A stretch of DNA of 64,000 nucleotides from positions 1 to 64,000 of the forward strand of contig NZ_FNFF01000018.1 of NCBI RefSeq assembly GCF_900100315.1, read 5' to 3'. The translations under genes and the position numbers were made by a program. Below, piece after piece: positions 16,113 to 25,727 of the stretch (position 1 is the stretch's first letter; each line of letters begins with the position of its first letter). A model generated the notes under the pieces. The model did no database searches, had not been told where the DNA came from, and worked only from the letters and a program-made list of their open reading frames with translations. This DNA is from Streptomyces indicus (lineage in GTDB: Bacteria > Actinomycetota > Actinomycetes > Streptomycetales > Streptomycetaceae).

Positions 16113-18701
16113 CTAGGAGGCGCTGATCGCCCCCAGCACATCCATCCGAGCCGCCCGCCGCGCCGGCCAGATCGCCGCGAGGACGCCCACCACCAGGGCG
16201 AGCACGATGAACAGGCCGATGCGCAGCCACGGCAGGACCGTCTCGTAGCCCGGCAGCGTGCCGCCCGTGATCCCGCTGTTGAGCCAGGCCAGGAAGATGC
16301 CGGAGCCGATGCCGAGCGCGGCGCCGAACAGGCAGATGATCACGGACTCCAGGCGCACCATCTGCCGGATCCCGGCCCGGTCGAGGCCGATCGCCCGCAG
16401 CATCCCGATCTCGCGGGTGCGCTCGAAAACGGACATCGCGAGGGTGTTCACGACGCCGAGCACCGCGATCAGGACGGCCATGCCGAGCAGGCCGTACATC
16501 ATGTTCAGGACGGTGCCCACGGCGCCGACCTCGGAGGCCACGATCTGGTCGCGGTCCTGCACCTTGAGCAGCGGGCTGTTGCCGAGCGCGTCGCGGATCT
16601 TCCCGTCCAGGCCCGAGGCGCCGGACTCCGCCTTCACCAGGACCTCGTCCAGCTTCTGGTCGGTGGCGTACGGCAGGACGTCGCCGAGCGTGCCGAGCGC
16701 CTGCTCGACGGTGCGGTTCTTCTCGAAGACGCCCACCACGGTGAAGGTCTTCGTGGTCGCGCCCTTGCGTACCCCGTCGACGAAGCGTCCGCCCAGGCCG
16801 GCCTCGACCTGCGAACCCACCCTGAGCCCGCGCTCCTTCGCCAGCTCCGAGGAGACCGCGATCTTTCCGGGGCCGACGTCCGCCAACGCCCCTTGCGTGA
16901 ACCGCAGATCGGTGACCTTGCCGAGCGTGGCCGGGTCGCCGCCCGTCAGGCTCAGATACCCGCCCCGCGTCTCGCCCGTCGCGGAGGCCAGGGGCGCCGC
17001 CGCGGAGACGCCCGGCACCTCGGCCACCTTGCCGGCGGCGTCCCGGTCGATGCCGCGGTAGGCGGAGTTGGAGATGCGGTAGTCGGCCGCGAGCCCGGTG
17101 GTCGCCTCGGCGGCCACGGCCCGGTCGGCGGACTGGGCGGCGACGGTGAGGCCGGTGATCAGGCAGAGGCCGATCATCAGGGCGGACGCGGTGGCGGCGG
17201 TACGGCGCGGGTTGCGCAGCGCGTTCTCCTTGGCGAGCTTGCCGCTCACCCCGTACAGGCGCTGCGTCAGCCGGCCGGCCAGGGCGATGAACGGCCGCGA
17301 GAGCAGCGGCGCGAGCACGATCAGGCCGAGCAGGAAGAGCCCGGCCCCGAACAGGGCGGTGAGCAGGTCGACTTCGGCGGGCTTGTCCAGGCCGGCCACG
17401 TACAGCATGAAGGGCATGCCGCCCGCGACGAGCAGCGCGCCGGCCACGTTGCGCACCACGAGGCTGCGCGTCTTCGGCGGTGCGTCCACCGTGCTCATCG
17501 CCTCGACCGGCGCGATCCGCGCGGCCTTGCGCGAGGGCAGCCAGGCGGCGAGCACCGTCACCACGACACCGACGACCAGCGACCACACGAAGGCGGACGG
17601 GGAGACGATCAGCGGTCCGTCGGGCAGTCCCGCGCCGCCCGCGTTGAGAAGCGCGGGCAGGACGGACGCGATGCCGAGCCCGAGCGCGAACCCGGCGGCC
17701 GATGCGCCGAGTCCGAGCAGCGCGGCCTCCACGAGCACGGACCGCACGACCTGCTTGCGCGAGGCACCGACCGCCCGCATCAGCGCGATCTCCTTGGTGC
17801 GCTGGGCGATCAGCATGGTGAAGGTGTTGGCGATGATGAACGCCCCGACGAACAGGGCGATCCCGGCGAACACGAGCAGCGCCTTGGTGAGCGAACCGGT
17901 GCTCTCCGCGATCTCCCTGGACTGCTGCTCGGCGAGCGCCTGCCCGCTGGTGGCCGTCGCCGCGTCCTCCCCGGGCAGCAGCGCGCGGACCTCGTCCGTC
18001 AGCTTCACCTGGTCCGTGCCGGGACGGGCGCCCACGGTGATCTCGTCGTAGTACCCGGGCGCGGTGAACAGCTTCTGCGCGGTGGCCGTGTCGAAGAGCG
18101 CGAGGGTGCCGCCGGCCGTGACGCGCGGATCGTCCGTGTCGACCAGGCCGACCAGCTTCTTCGTGAGCGCGGGCCCGTCGGTGGCGAAGCGCACCGTGTC
18201 GCCGACGCGGTAGCCGGCCTTCTCGGCGGTCTTCGTGTCGAGGGCCAGCTCGCCGGAGGAGGCGGGCGCGCGACCCTTCGCGAGCGGGTAGAGCGGGTCC
18301 TTGCCGTCCTTGCCGGGCGCGTAATTGACCGCCAGGTTCTGCCAGTCGGCGTCCGCGTTGAGCGGCTTGCCGTCCTTGGCGGCGAGGGTGGCGCGGCCGT
18401 TCACGGTGGGGCGTACGGAGTCGGCGCCGGGCAGCGCGGCGATCCGCTGCGCCAGCTGGTCGTCGAGCGCGGTCTTGAAGTCACCGGGCTTCGCTTCGGG
18501 CGCGGCGGTGGTGCCGCCGTCCTGCACGGCGACCGCGACCCCGTCGAGGTTCTTGGCCGAGGCACCGCGGAAGGCGCCGGCGACGGTGTCGCCGAAGACG
18601 AGCGTGCCGGAGACGAAGGCCACGCCGAGCATGACGGCCAGCGCGGTCATGACGAGACGGGCTTTGTGCGCAAGGACGTTGCGCAGGGCTGTTCGCAGCA
18701 T
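16113..18701 (-). CDS. FtsX-like ABC transporter permease
   Basis: An 862-residue permease with two FtsX/MacB modules. An N-terminal membrane segment (ARLVMTALAVMLGVAFVSG) precedes a large extracytoplasmic domain, then three helices, then a second copy of the same layout (residues about 480-862) ending LFIVLALVVGVLAAIWPARR. The cytoplasmic coupling motifs QRTKEIALMRAVGASRKQV and ERTREIGMLRAIGLDRAGI are visible in each half. This two-module form is typical of actinobacterial exporters. The ATPase gene lies immediately upstream (start 19613), 141 bases away, forming one operon. The ATG at 18701 begins MLRTALRNVLAHKARL, the normal family N-terminus. Confidence 0.9.
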   Translation of the reverse strand: MLRTALRNVLAHKARLVMTALAVMLGVAFVSGTLVFGDTVAGAFRGASAKNLDGVAVAVQDGGTTAAPEAKPGDFKTALDDQLAQRIAALPGADSVRPTVNGRATLAAKDGKPLNADADWQNLAVNYAPGKDGKDPLYPLAKGRAPASSGELALDTKTAEKAGYRVGDTVRFATDGPALTKKLVGLVDTDDPRVTAGGTLALFDTATAQKLFTAPGYYDEITVGARPGTDQVKLTDEVRALLPGEDAATATSGQALAEQQSREIAESTGSLTKALLVFAGIALFVGAFIIANTFTMLIAQRTKEIALMRAVGASRKQVVRSVLVEAALLGLGASAAGFALGLGIASVLPALLNAGGAGLPDGPLIVSPSAFVWSLVVGVVVTVLAAWLPSRKAARIAPVEAMSTVDAPPKTRSLVVRNVAGALLVAGGMPFMLYVAGLDKPAEVDLLTALFGAGLFLLGLIVLAPLLSRPFIALAGRLTQRLYGVSGKLAKENALRNPRRTAATASALMIGLCLITGLTVAAQSADRAVAAEATTGLAADYRISNSAYRGIDRDAAGKVAEVPGVSAAAPLASATGETRGGYLSLTGGDPATLGKVTDLRFTQGALADVGPGKIAVSSELAKERGLRVGSQVEAGLGGRFVDGVRKGATTKTFTVVGVFEKNRTVEQALGTLGDVLPYATDQKLDEVLVKAESGASGLDGKIRDALGNSPLLKVQDRDQIVASEVGAVGTVLNMMYGLLGMAVLIAVLGVVNTLAMSVFERTREIGMLRAIGLDRAGIRQMVRLESVIICLFGAALGIGSGIFLAWLNSGITGGTLPGYETVLPWLRIGLFIVLALVVGVLAAIWPARRAARMDVLGAISAS

Positions 18702-18842
18702 GGGTGGGGTCCTTGAGGTGTACGAGTGTGAGGGGCGGGAGAGCCGACGGACGGGTGGCCGGGGCGATCTCAGGGGCGCGGGGAACTGCGCAACCCGACG
18801 ACCAGGGCACTGGAACGACGACAGCACCCCGGAACGCCCGGC

Positions 18843-19613
18843 TCAGCTGGTCCGCACTCGCCCCTCGAACTGCCGCATCCGGTCGAGCACCGACTCGGCG
18901 CTGGGCGCGTGCAGTTCGTCGACGATCCGGCCGTCGGCGAGGAAGACCACACGGTCCGCGTACGCGGCGGCCACCGGGTCGTGCGTGACCATCACGACCG
19001 TCTGCTCCAGGGCATGCACCGACTCGCGCAGGAAGCCGAGGATCTCGGCGCCGGTGCGGGAGTCGAGGTTTCCGGTGGGCTCGTCCGCGAAGATGATCTC
19101 CGGCCGCGAGGCCAGCGCCCGCGCCACGGCGACCCGCTGCTGCTGGCCGCCGGAGAGCTGCGCGGGCCGGTGCGCGAGCCGGTCGGCGAGCCCGACGGTG
19201 CGCACGATCCGGTCGACCCAGGCCTTGTCGGGGCTGCGGCCCGCGATGGCCATCGGGAGCGTCATGTTCTCGTACGCGGAGAGCGTGGGCAGCAGGTTGA
19301 AGGCCTGGAAGACGAAGCCCACCTTGTCCCGCCGCAGCCGCGTCAGCTCGCGGTCCTTGAGCGAGGTCAGCTCCACGTCGCCGATCCGCGCCGAGCCCGA
19401 GGTGATCGCGTCGAGCCCGGCCATGCAGTGCATCAGCGTGGACTTGCCGGAGCCGGAAGGACCCATGATCGCGGTGAACCGGCCGCGCCCGAACTCCACG
19501 TCCACGGAGTCCAGCGCGACGACCCGGGTCTCCCCGGCCCCGTACACCTTGGTCAGGCCCGAGGCGCGGGCGGCCGCGGTGGCGGCGGGGGCATGGACGG
19601 CTGCGTACGGCAT
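18843..19613 (-). CDS. MacB-type ABC transporter ATP-binding protein
   Basis: A 256-residue ATPase: Walker A GPSGSGKST, Q-loop VFQAFNLLP, signature LSGGQQQRVAVARALA, Walker B IIFADEPTGNLDS, and the H-loop in VMVTHDP. The QAFNLLP and EPTGNLDS forms are those of the LolD/MacB/FtsE class that partner FtsX-like permeases, as found next door. It powers export or mechanotransmission at the cell membrane, for example of peptides or lipoproteins; the substrate is unknown. The ATG at 19613 has AGGAG six bases upstream, so the longer frame to 19715 is rejected. Confidence 0.92.
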   Translation of the reverse strand: MPYAAVHAPAATAAARASGLTKVYGAGETRVVALDSVDVEFGRGRFTAIMGPSGSGKSTLMHCMAGLDAITSGSARIGDVELTSLKDRELTRLRRDKVGFVFQAFNLLPTLSAYENMTLPMAIAGRSPDKAWVDRIVRTVGLADRLAHRPAQLSGGQQQRVAVARALASRPEIIFADEPTGNLDSRTGAEILGFLRESVHALEQTVVMVTHDPVAAAYADRVVFLADGRIVDELHAPSAESVLDRMRQFEGRVRTS

Positions 19614-19890
19614 GAGGGCTCCTGGGCCGGGGCGGTGGGTGACGGTGACCTGCGCCGGTGACGACGGCTCCCGGCACACGCACCGGAGCCGCCGCCGTCT
19701 GCGGCAGGACCCCATCGTCGGCCCGCTGACCTGCCCGGATCGTCGCTCTGAGGGTGTGCTTCGCGGCTCTGCCGAAGGTCGGGGGCGGCGCCCGCGCTAG
19801 TCCTGCGGGAGGACCGGAACTTCGTGGCCCACCGCAAGGCCCGCTGTGTACAGTGAGGGGGCCCGCGCGCGGCGCACGGCCGGGCGCGAC

Positions 19891-19964
19891 GCCCCCTTAG
19901 CTCAGTTGGCCAGAGCGGCTGTCTTGTAAACAGCAGGTCGTCGGTTCGATTCCGACAGGGGGCT
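19891..19964 (+). tRNA. tRNA-Thr (anticodon UGU)
   Basis: A complete cloverleaf of 74 nt: acceptor arms GCCCCCU (19891-19897) and AGGGGGC (19957-19963), then discriminator U. The anticodon stem GCUGU/ACAGC encloses loop CUUGUAA, giving anticodon UGU for ACA codons. The T arm is GUCGG-UUCGAUU-CCGAC. CCA is not encoded. ACA is a rare codon in this GC-rich genome. Confidence 0.97.
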
Positions 19965-19972
19965 CGTACGGA

Positions 19973-20010
19973 GCGAAGGCCCCGTCCCCACCCGGGGGCG
20001 GGGCCTTCGC
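19973..20010 (+). terminator. tRNA-Thr terminator
   Basis: GCGAAGGCCCC at 19973-19983 pairs with GGGGCCTTCGC at 20000-20010, with further G/C pairing in the loop. It starts nine bases after the tRNA. Confidence 0.75.
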
Positions 20011-20043
20011 CGCTCCCGCACCCCTTCCCACCGCCCGGCGTGG

Positions 20044-20089
20044 CTCTGCCTTTGGGCAGAGGACATCCGCGCTCTGCCCAAAGGCAGAG
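20044..20089. repeat. paired hairpins that are reverse complements of each other
   Basis: CTCTGCCTTTGGGCAGAG (20044-20061) and CTCTGCCCAAAGGCAGAG (20072-20089) are exact reverse complements, separated by 10 bases, and each can also fold alone (CTCTGCC/GGCAGAG). They lie between the tRNA and the kinase start at 20158. The function is unknown; an operator or a large cruciform is possible. Confidence 0.7.
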
Positions 20090-20157
20090 AACCGCCGGGC
20101 GAGGATCGCCCGCAGGAAGCACGGATTCCCCGGCCGCCCCGCCCGATACTGGATCTC

Positions 20158-21921
20158 ATGCCGCCCTCGCCCGCCCGCGCCACCCCACCGTTCGCCGGCC
20201 CCGGCGAGGACGGCCGCCGGCTGTGGCGCGCGCTCGCCGAGGCGACCGGCGGCGGCATCCTCGTCCTGCTCACCTACGGTGCGCTCACGGGGCTCCAGCA
20301 CGAAGTGCCGCCCCTCTACCTGGTGCTGCTCACCCTCGTCGCCCTCGGGCTCCTGGTGGTCCGCCGCCGCTTCCCCGCGACGGCCCTGCTCGGCCTCGCG
20401 GTGCTGCTCGGCGCGATCCCGTTCTACGGTCTGATCGCCGCCGCCACCGCGTACACCGTGACGCGGCAGTTGACCGACGCACGCCGGCGCGTCCTGCTGC
20501 TGCTCGGCGCCTCGGTCCTCACCGTCACGGTCTCGGCCGTCGTCACGCCGGACACGCTGCCCGGCGGATACGGCACGGTGTACGGGGCCGCGCTCGGCCT
20601 GGTCCTGGCCGCGACCACGATCGTGGTGCCCGGCCTCGTCGGGATCTCGGCCGGCCAGCAGGACCGGCTCGTCACGGCGCTCACCGAGCGGACCGCCGCC
20701 GCCGAGGAGGCCCGGCGGATGGCGGACGACGCGGGCCGCAGCGAGGAGCGCACCCGGATCGCCGCCGAGATGCACGACCTGGTCGGCCACCGGCTCAGCC
20801 TGATCTCGCTGCACACCGGCGGCTTGGAGATGGCGCTGCGCGACCAGGACCCGAAGCTCAAGGAGAGCGCGGCCCAGGTGCGCCAGGCCACGCGGGACGC
20901 GATGTACGAGCTGCGCCAAATCCTCGGCGTCCTCGGCCCGTTCAGCCGCGACACCGGCACCGAAGCACTCACCGACGCGACCGGCACACGGGCCGACATC
21001 AAGGCGCTCGTCGAGGAGTCGGCGGGCGCGGGTCTGCCGGTGGAGCTGGTCTGGGACGGTCCTGACCTCGACACCCGCGAGGCGCAGGTGCGCCGGGCCG
21101 TCCACCGCGTCGTCCGCGAATCGCTCACCAACGTCCACAAGTACGCCACCGGGGCCTCCGTCACCGTCGAGGTCACGCACACCGCCGACGAGGTCCGGGT
21201 CCGCGTCCGCAACGACGCCCCCGGACCGCCCGCCCCCGACAGCCCCTCCGGCACCGGCCGCGGCCTGACCGGACTGCGCGAGCGCGTCGAACTGCTCGGC
21301 GGGCGGCTGGACGCGGGGGTGCGCGCGGAGGGCGGTTTCCAGGTGTACGCGGTGATGCCCGCCGTACCCGACCCCGCGGGCCGCCGCTCGGCACCCGACA
21401 GCGGACCGGGCAGCGGGGCCACCTCGCTCTCCGGCATCCAGCACCGGGTCAGCAGCGTCATCACCGCGCTGCTCGGCCTCGCGGGCGTCGCGGTCACGAT
21501 GATGCTCGGCGTGATCCTCGTGGAACAGGCCCGCCCGCAGCCGGAGTACGGCAAGCCGGAGGCGATCCATCTCGGCATGGCGAAGTCGCGGGTCGAGGAG
21601 CTGGTGTTCGACAACGAGGCGGTACGGGCCGCCGCGACCGGCCGCGAACCGGCCCGCCCCGCGGACGCCACGAGCTGCCTCTACTCGTACGCGGATGACG
21701 ACGTGCGGCACGCCGACAGCGACCGCTTCGGCATCGCGCGCTACTGCTTCGGCCCCGACGACACCCTCACCAAGATCGACAACTTCTCGGTGCCGATGGT
21801 CGTCGAGCCCTCGTCCGCACCGACCGGGCACACCGCACCGACCGGACCGACCGCACCGGGCGCACCCACCGCATCGACCGCACCCGCCGCTCCGACCGCT
21901 CCGACCAGGGGGACCCCATGA
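20158..21921 (+). CDS. sensor histidine kinase with C-terminal membrane domain
   Basis: A 587-residue kinase. Four N-terminal membrane segments (about residues 30-160) lead to a short coiled linker and the HisKA_3 box RIAAEMHDLVGHRLSL with His at about 206, then an ATP-binding domain ending GRGLTGLRERVELLGGRLD (near 385). Unusually, the protein continues: a fifth hydrophobic segment at about 432-456 (ITALLGLAGVAVTMMLGVIL) and a small domain of about 90 residues with two cysteines (SCLYSYAD, RYCFGPDD), ending in an Ala/Pro/Thr tail. With this topology the C-terminal domain would lie outside the cell. The stop overlaps the regulator gene by four bases. Confidence 0.85.
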   Translation: MPPSPARATPPFAGPGEDGRRLWRALAEATGGGILVLLTYGALTGLQHEVPPLYLVLLTLVALGLLVVRRRFPATALLGLAVLLGAIPFYGLIAAATAYTVTRQLTDARRRVLLLLGASVLTVTVSAVVTPDTLPGGYGTVYGAALGLVLAATTIVVPGLVGISAGQQDRLVTALTERTAAAEEARRMADDAGRSEERTRIAAEMHDLVGHRLSLISLHTGGLEMALRDQDPKLKESAAQVRQATRDAMYELRQILGVLGPFSRDTGTEALTDATGTRADIKALVEESAGAGLPVELVWDGPDLDTREAQVRRAVHRVVRESLTNVHKYATGASVTVEVTHTADEVRVRVRNDAPGPPAPDSPSGTGRGLTGLRERVELLGGRLDAGVRAEGGFQVYAVMPAVPDPAGRRSAPDSGPGSGATSLSGIQHRVSSVITALLGLAGVAVTMMLGVILVEQARPQPEYGKPEAIHLGMAKSRVEELVFDNEAVRAAATGREPARPADATSCLYSYADDDVRHADSDRFGIARYCFGPDDTLTKIDNFSVPMVVEPSSAPTGHTAPTGPTAPGAPTASTAPAAPTAPTRGTP

Positions 21922-22580
21922 CGACAGCCGAGCCTTCCGTCCGCGTACTCCTCGCCGACGACGAGGAGATGATCCGCCGCGGGGTCCAGCTGATCCTCAG
22001 CCACGCCGAGGGCATCGAGGTGGTCGCGGAGGCGGTGAACGGCGAGCAGGCCGTGGCGCTCGCCGCCGAGCACCGCCCCGACGTGGCGCTCGTGGACATC
22101 CGTATGCCGGTGCTCGACGGTCTGGCGGCGGTCCCGCGCCTGGTCGCCCTGGACCCGGCGCCCCAGGTCGTCATGCTCACCACCTTCGGCGACGAGCAGA
22201 ACGTGCTGCGCGCCCTGAGCGACGGCGCGACCGGCTTCCTGCTCAAGGACGAGGGCCCGCAGGAGCTGATCAGCGCGGTCCGCGCGGCGGCCGCCGGCGA
22301 CGCGGTCCTGTCCCCCGGCGTCACGGGCACCGTGATCCGCCGCATGCTCTCGGGCGGCACCACCCCGCCGGCCGCCGCCGACCCCCGCATCGGCCACCTC
22401 ACGGACCGCGAGCGCGAGGTCCTGGCGATGCTCGGCCGCGGCCTGTCCAACGCGGACATCGCCCGCGGCCTGGGGATCGGCGTGGGCACGGTGAAGACGC
22501 ATGTGGGCGCGATCCTGGACAAGACCGGGTCGACGAGCCGGGTGCAGGCGGCCCTCCTCGCCCACCAGGCGGGAATCTAG
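21918..22580 (+). CDS. NarL/LuxR-family response regulator
   Basis: A 220-residue regulator. The receiver starts RVLLADDEEMIRRGVQLIL, with phospho-acceptor Asp in VALVDIRMPVLDG and conserved Lys in GFLLKDEGPQEL. The LuxR-type DNA-binding domain runs from LTDREREVLAMLGRGLSN to GTVKTHVGAILDKTG. It is co-translated with the kinase before it (ATGA overlap), so the two form a dedicated two-component system. Targets are unknown; the next gene (msiK) is 199 bases away and has its own leader. Confidence 0.9.
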   Translation: MTTAEPSVRVLLADDEEMIRRGVQLILSHAEGIEVVAEAVNGEQAVALAAEHRPDVALVDIRMPVLDGLAAVPRLVALDPAPQVVMLTTFGDEQNVLRALSDGATGFLLKDEGPQELISAVRAAAAGDAVLSPGVTGTVIRRMLSGGTTPPAAADPRIGHLTDREREVLAMLGRGLSNADIARGLGIGVGTVKTHVGAILDKTGSTSRVQAALLAHQAGI

Positions 22581-22779
22581 GCGCCGTCCCGGCGCACCCG
22601 GCCGCGCGACCGAACACAAACCGACAACGACCCCTACCGCAGACCCCACCCACCAGGTACGGTCAGCCCCAGTCCACCAAATGGACTACACCACCGCGGC
22701 CGCCGCACGGCAGCCGCACCGGTGCAACCTTTACTCGGATCGTCCGGCACGTTCCTGCCGGTGAAGGGGGCCCCTACCC

Positions 22780-23916
<1,137 letters not shown>

Positions 23917-23943
23917 CGCGCCCCCGCCCGGTCTCCCCGACGC

Positions 23944-23985
23944 ACGGGAAGGGCCCCGCACCACACGGTGCGGGGCCCTTCCCGT
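23944..23985. terminator. strong bidirectional terminator, msiK / vanX
   Basis: ACGGGAAGGGCCCCGCACC (23944-23962) and its exact reverse complement (23967-23985) form a 19-bp stem with an ACAC loop, between convergent stops of msiK and vanX. Confidence 0.88.
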
Positions 23986-24018
23986 ACGCATACGCGAGGA
24001 TCACCGCAGAGCGCCGGC

Positions 24019-24687
24019 TCACCCCACCGGAAAGTCGAAGTACGTTTCCGGATACGGCTCGTCCTCCAGCGTGTAGTGCCACCACTCGCAGGCGTACGCG
24101 CGGAACCCGGACGCCTCCATCACGGACCGCAGCCGCAGCCGGTGCCGCGCCGCTTCTTCGGCGATGCCCGGCGCCCCGTGGTGCGACACGGCGTCCATCA
24201 GGTCGTGGTCGCCGCCCATGGGGGCCAGCTCCCCGGTGGCCAGGTCGTACAGCGTCAGATCGACCGTGCTGCCCCTGCTGTGCCCGGACTTCTCGGCCAC
24301 GTACCCCCGCGCGAACATCTCCGTCCGCTCGATCCGCGGATAGTGCCGCTCCTTGGTCAGCCCGTCCTCCGGCTGCCGCGACCACTCCAGGAAGCGGTCG
24401 ACGGCGCGCTGCGGCCGGTAGCCGTCCCACAGCAGCAGCCCGAACCCGGACTCCGCGGCCTTGTCGCGCGCCCGCCCGAGCGCCGCGCACAACGCCCGTG
24501 TCCCGACGATGCGGTTGACCAGGTACCCGTCCACCGGCCGCCCGGTGAAGTTGTCCCAGGTGGCGTACTTGGCGTCCCAGCGGACCCCGGGCACCGCCTC
24601 GTCCACGTACACGAAATCCTCGTGCAGGACGGCCTCGCGCACCCCGCCTTCGAGGGGCCTCGCACTCACCGCACGCATCGCACTCAC
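24019..24687 (-). CDS. vanX: VanX D-Ala-D-Ala dipeptidase
   Basis: A 222-residue zinc dipeptidase of the M15D/VanX family. The motif SGHSRGSTVDLTLYD supplies the zinc ligands His and Asp (SxHxxGxAxD pattern, here STVD), and ACEWWHYTLEDEPYP supplies the catalytic Glu and third ligand His. It removes D-Ala-D-Ala so that precursors end in D-Ala-D-Lac, giving glycopeptide resistance. The GTG start at 24687 overlaps the ligase stop (GTGA) and has GGGAAG seven bases upstream; ATG 24678 is an alternative. It is the last gene of vanHAX. Confidence 0.92.
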   Translation of the reverse strand: MSAMRAVSARPLEGGVREAVLHEDFVYVDEAVPGVRWDAKYATWDNFTGRPVDGYLVNRIVGTRALCAALGRARDKAAESGFGLLLWDGYRPQRAVDRFLEWSRQPEDGLTKERHYPRIERTEMFARGYVAEKSGHSRGSTVDLTLYDLATGELAPMGGDHDLMDAVSHHGAPGIAEEAARHRLRLRSVMEASGFRAYACEWWHYTLEDEPYPETYFDFPVG

Positions 24688-25727
24688 CGCAGCTTCCCGG
24701 TCAGCGCGAGGGACACCGTTCGGTCGATCACGTCGCCGAGCGAGAGGCCCGCGGCCGCCATCATCCGCGGATAGCGGCTGTACGAGGTCAGGCCGGGCAG
24801 CGTGTTCACCTCGTTCAGGACCACCTCGCCGTCCTCCTTCAGGAACAGGTCCACGCGAGCCAGGCCGCTGCACCCCAGCGCCCGGTACACCGCCGTCGCC
24901 GTGTCCCGTACGCGGGTGCGCAGCTCCTCGGGGATGTCGGCGGGCACGATGGCCACCGAGTTGTCCGAGCCGGTCTCGGGCCGCTCCTCCTGGTGGATCC
25001 GGAAGAAGCCGTGCGAGAGCGCGATCCGGTCCACCTCGCCGGTGATCAGCTCCCGCTCGCCGCCGAGCACCGCGCAGCCGATCTCGCTGCCGACGACGGC
25101 CTCCTCGATCAGGACCTTCCCGTCGTACTGCCGCGCCTCCTCCACCGCGGCCGCCAACTCTCCTGCTTCCGCGACCTTGTTGACGCCGAAGGAGGAGCCC
25201 GAGCGGGCCGGCTTCACGAACACCGGGTACGTGAACGCGGCCGGGTCCACGGTGTCGTCCAGGCCGACGATCCGGAACACCGGCGTCGCGATGCCCGCGT
25301 GCGCGGCGACGACATACGCCAGGGACTTGTCCATGCACAGCGCGGAACTCTGGATCCCGCAGCCCACGTACGGCAGGCCGGAGAGCTCCAGGAGCCCCTG
25401 CACCGCCCCGTCCTCGCCCTGCTTGCCGTGCAGCACGGGCAGCACCACGTCGAGGCCGACCGTCGCGTACCGCCCGTCCTCCTGCTCGACGAGGAGCCCG
25501 CCGGTGCCGCCGTCCGGCGAGAGCACGGCCGCCCTGGTCGCGCCCGCCTCCCAGTCGGGGCCCGGACCGTCGCACAGCCGCCAGGCGCCGTCCCGGGTGA
25601 TCCCGATCCAATGCACCGCGTACTTCTCCGGATCGAGATGCTTCGCCACCTCCACCGCGGACTTCACGGACACGGGGTGCTCCTCGGAACGTCCGCCGAA
25701 GAGAATTCCGAGCTCAAGCCTGGACAT
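24684..25727 (-). CDS. vanA: VanA-type D-Ala-D-Lac ligase
   Basis: A 347-residue ATP-grasp ligase. It has the Ddl/Van N-terminal FGGRSEEHPVSVKSA, VKPARSGSSFGVNK, and the signature LFLKEDGEVVLNEVNTLPG. The omega-loop segment SHGFFRIHQEE matches the VanA-type lactate-using enzymes, rather than Ddl, which have a Tyr-Lys pair there. Product: D-Ala-D-Lac depsipeptide for lipid II. It overlaps vanH by 14 bases and vanX by 4, so the three are translationally coupled. Confidence 0.93.
   Translation of the reverse strand: MSRLELGILFGGRSEEHPVSVKSAVEVAKHLDPEKYAVHWIGITRDGAWRLCDGPGPDWEAGATRAAVLSPDGGTGGLLVEQEDGRYATVGLDVVLPVLHGKQGEDGAVQGLLELSGLPYVGCGIQSSALCMDKSLAYVVAAHAGIATPVFRIVGLDDTVDPAAFTYPVFVKPARSGSSFGVNKVAEAGELAAAVEEARQYDGKVLIEEAVVGSEIGCAVLGGERELITGEVDRIALSHGFFRIHQEERPETGSDNSVAIVPADIPEELRTRVRDTATAVYRALGCSGLARVDLFLKEDGEVVLNEVNTLPGLTSYSRYPRMMAAAGLSLGDVIDRTVSLALTGKLR

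Noticed and set aside
19891..20157. Integrated element at tRNA-Thr
   Set aside because: No duplicated tRNA 3' end or integrase gene is visible in the window.
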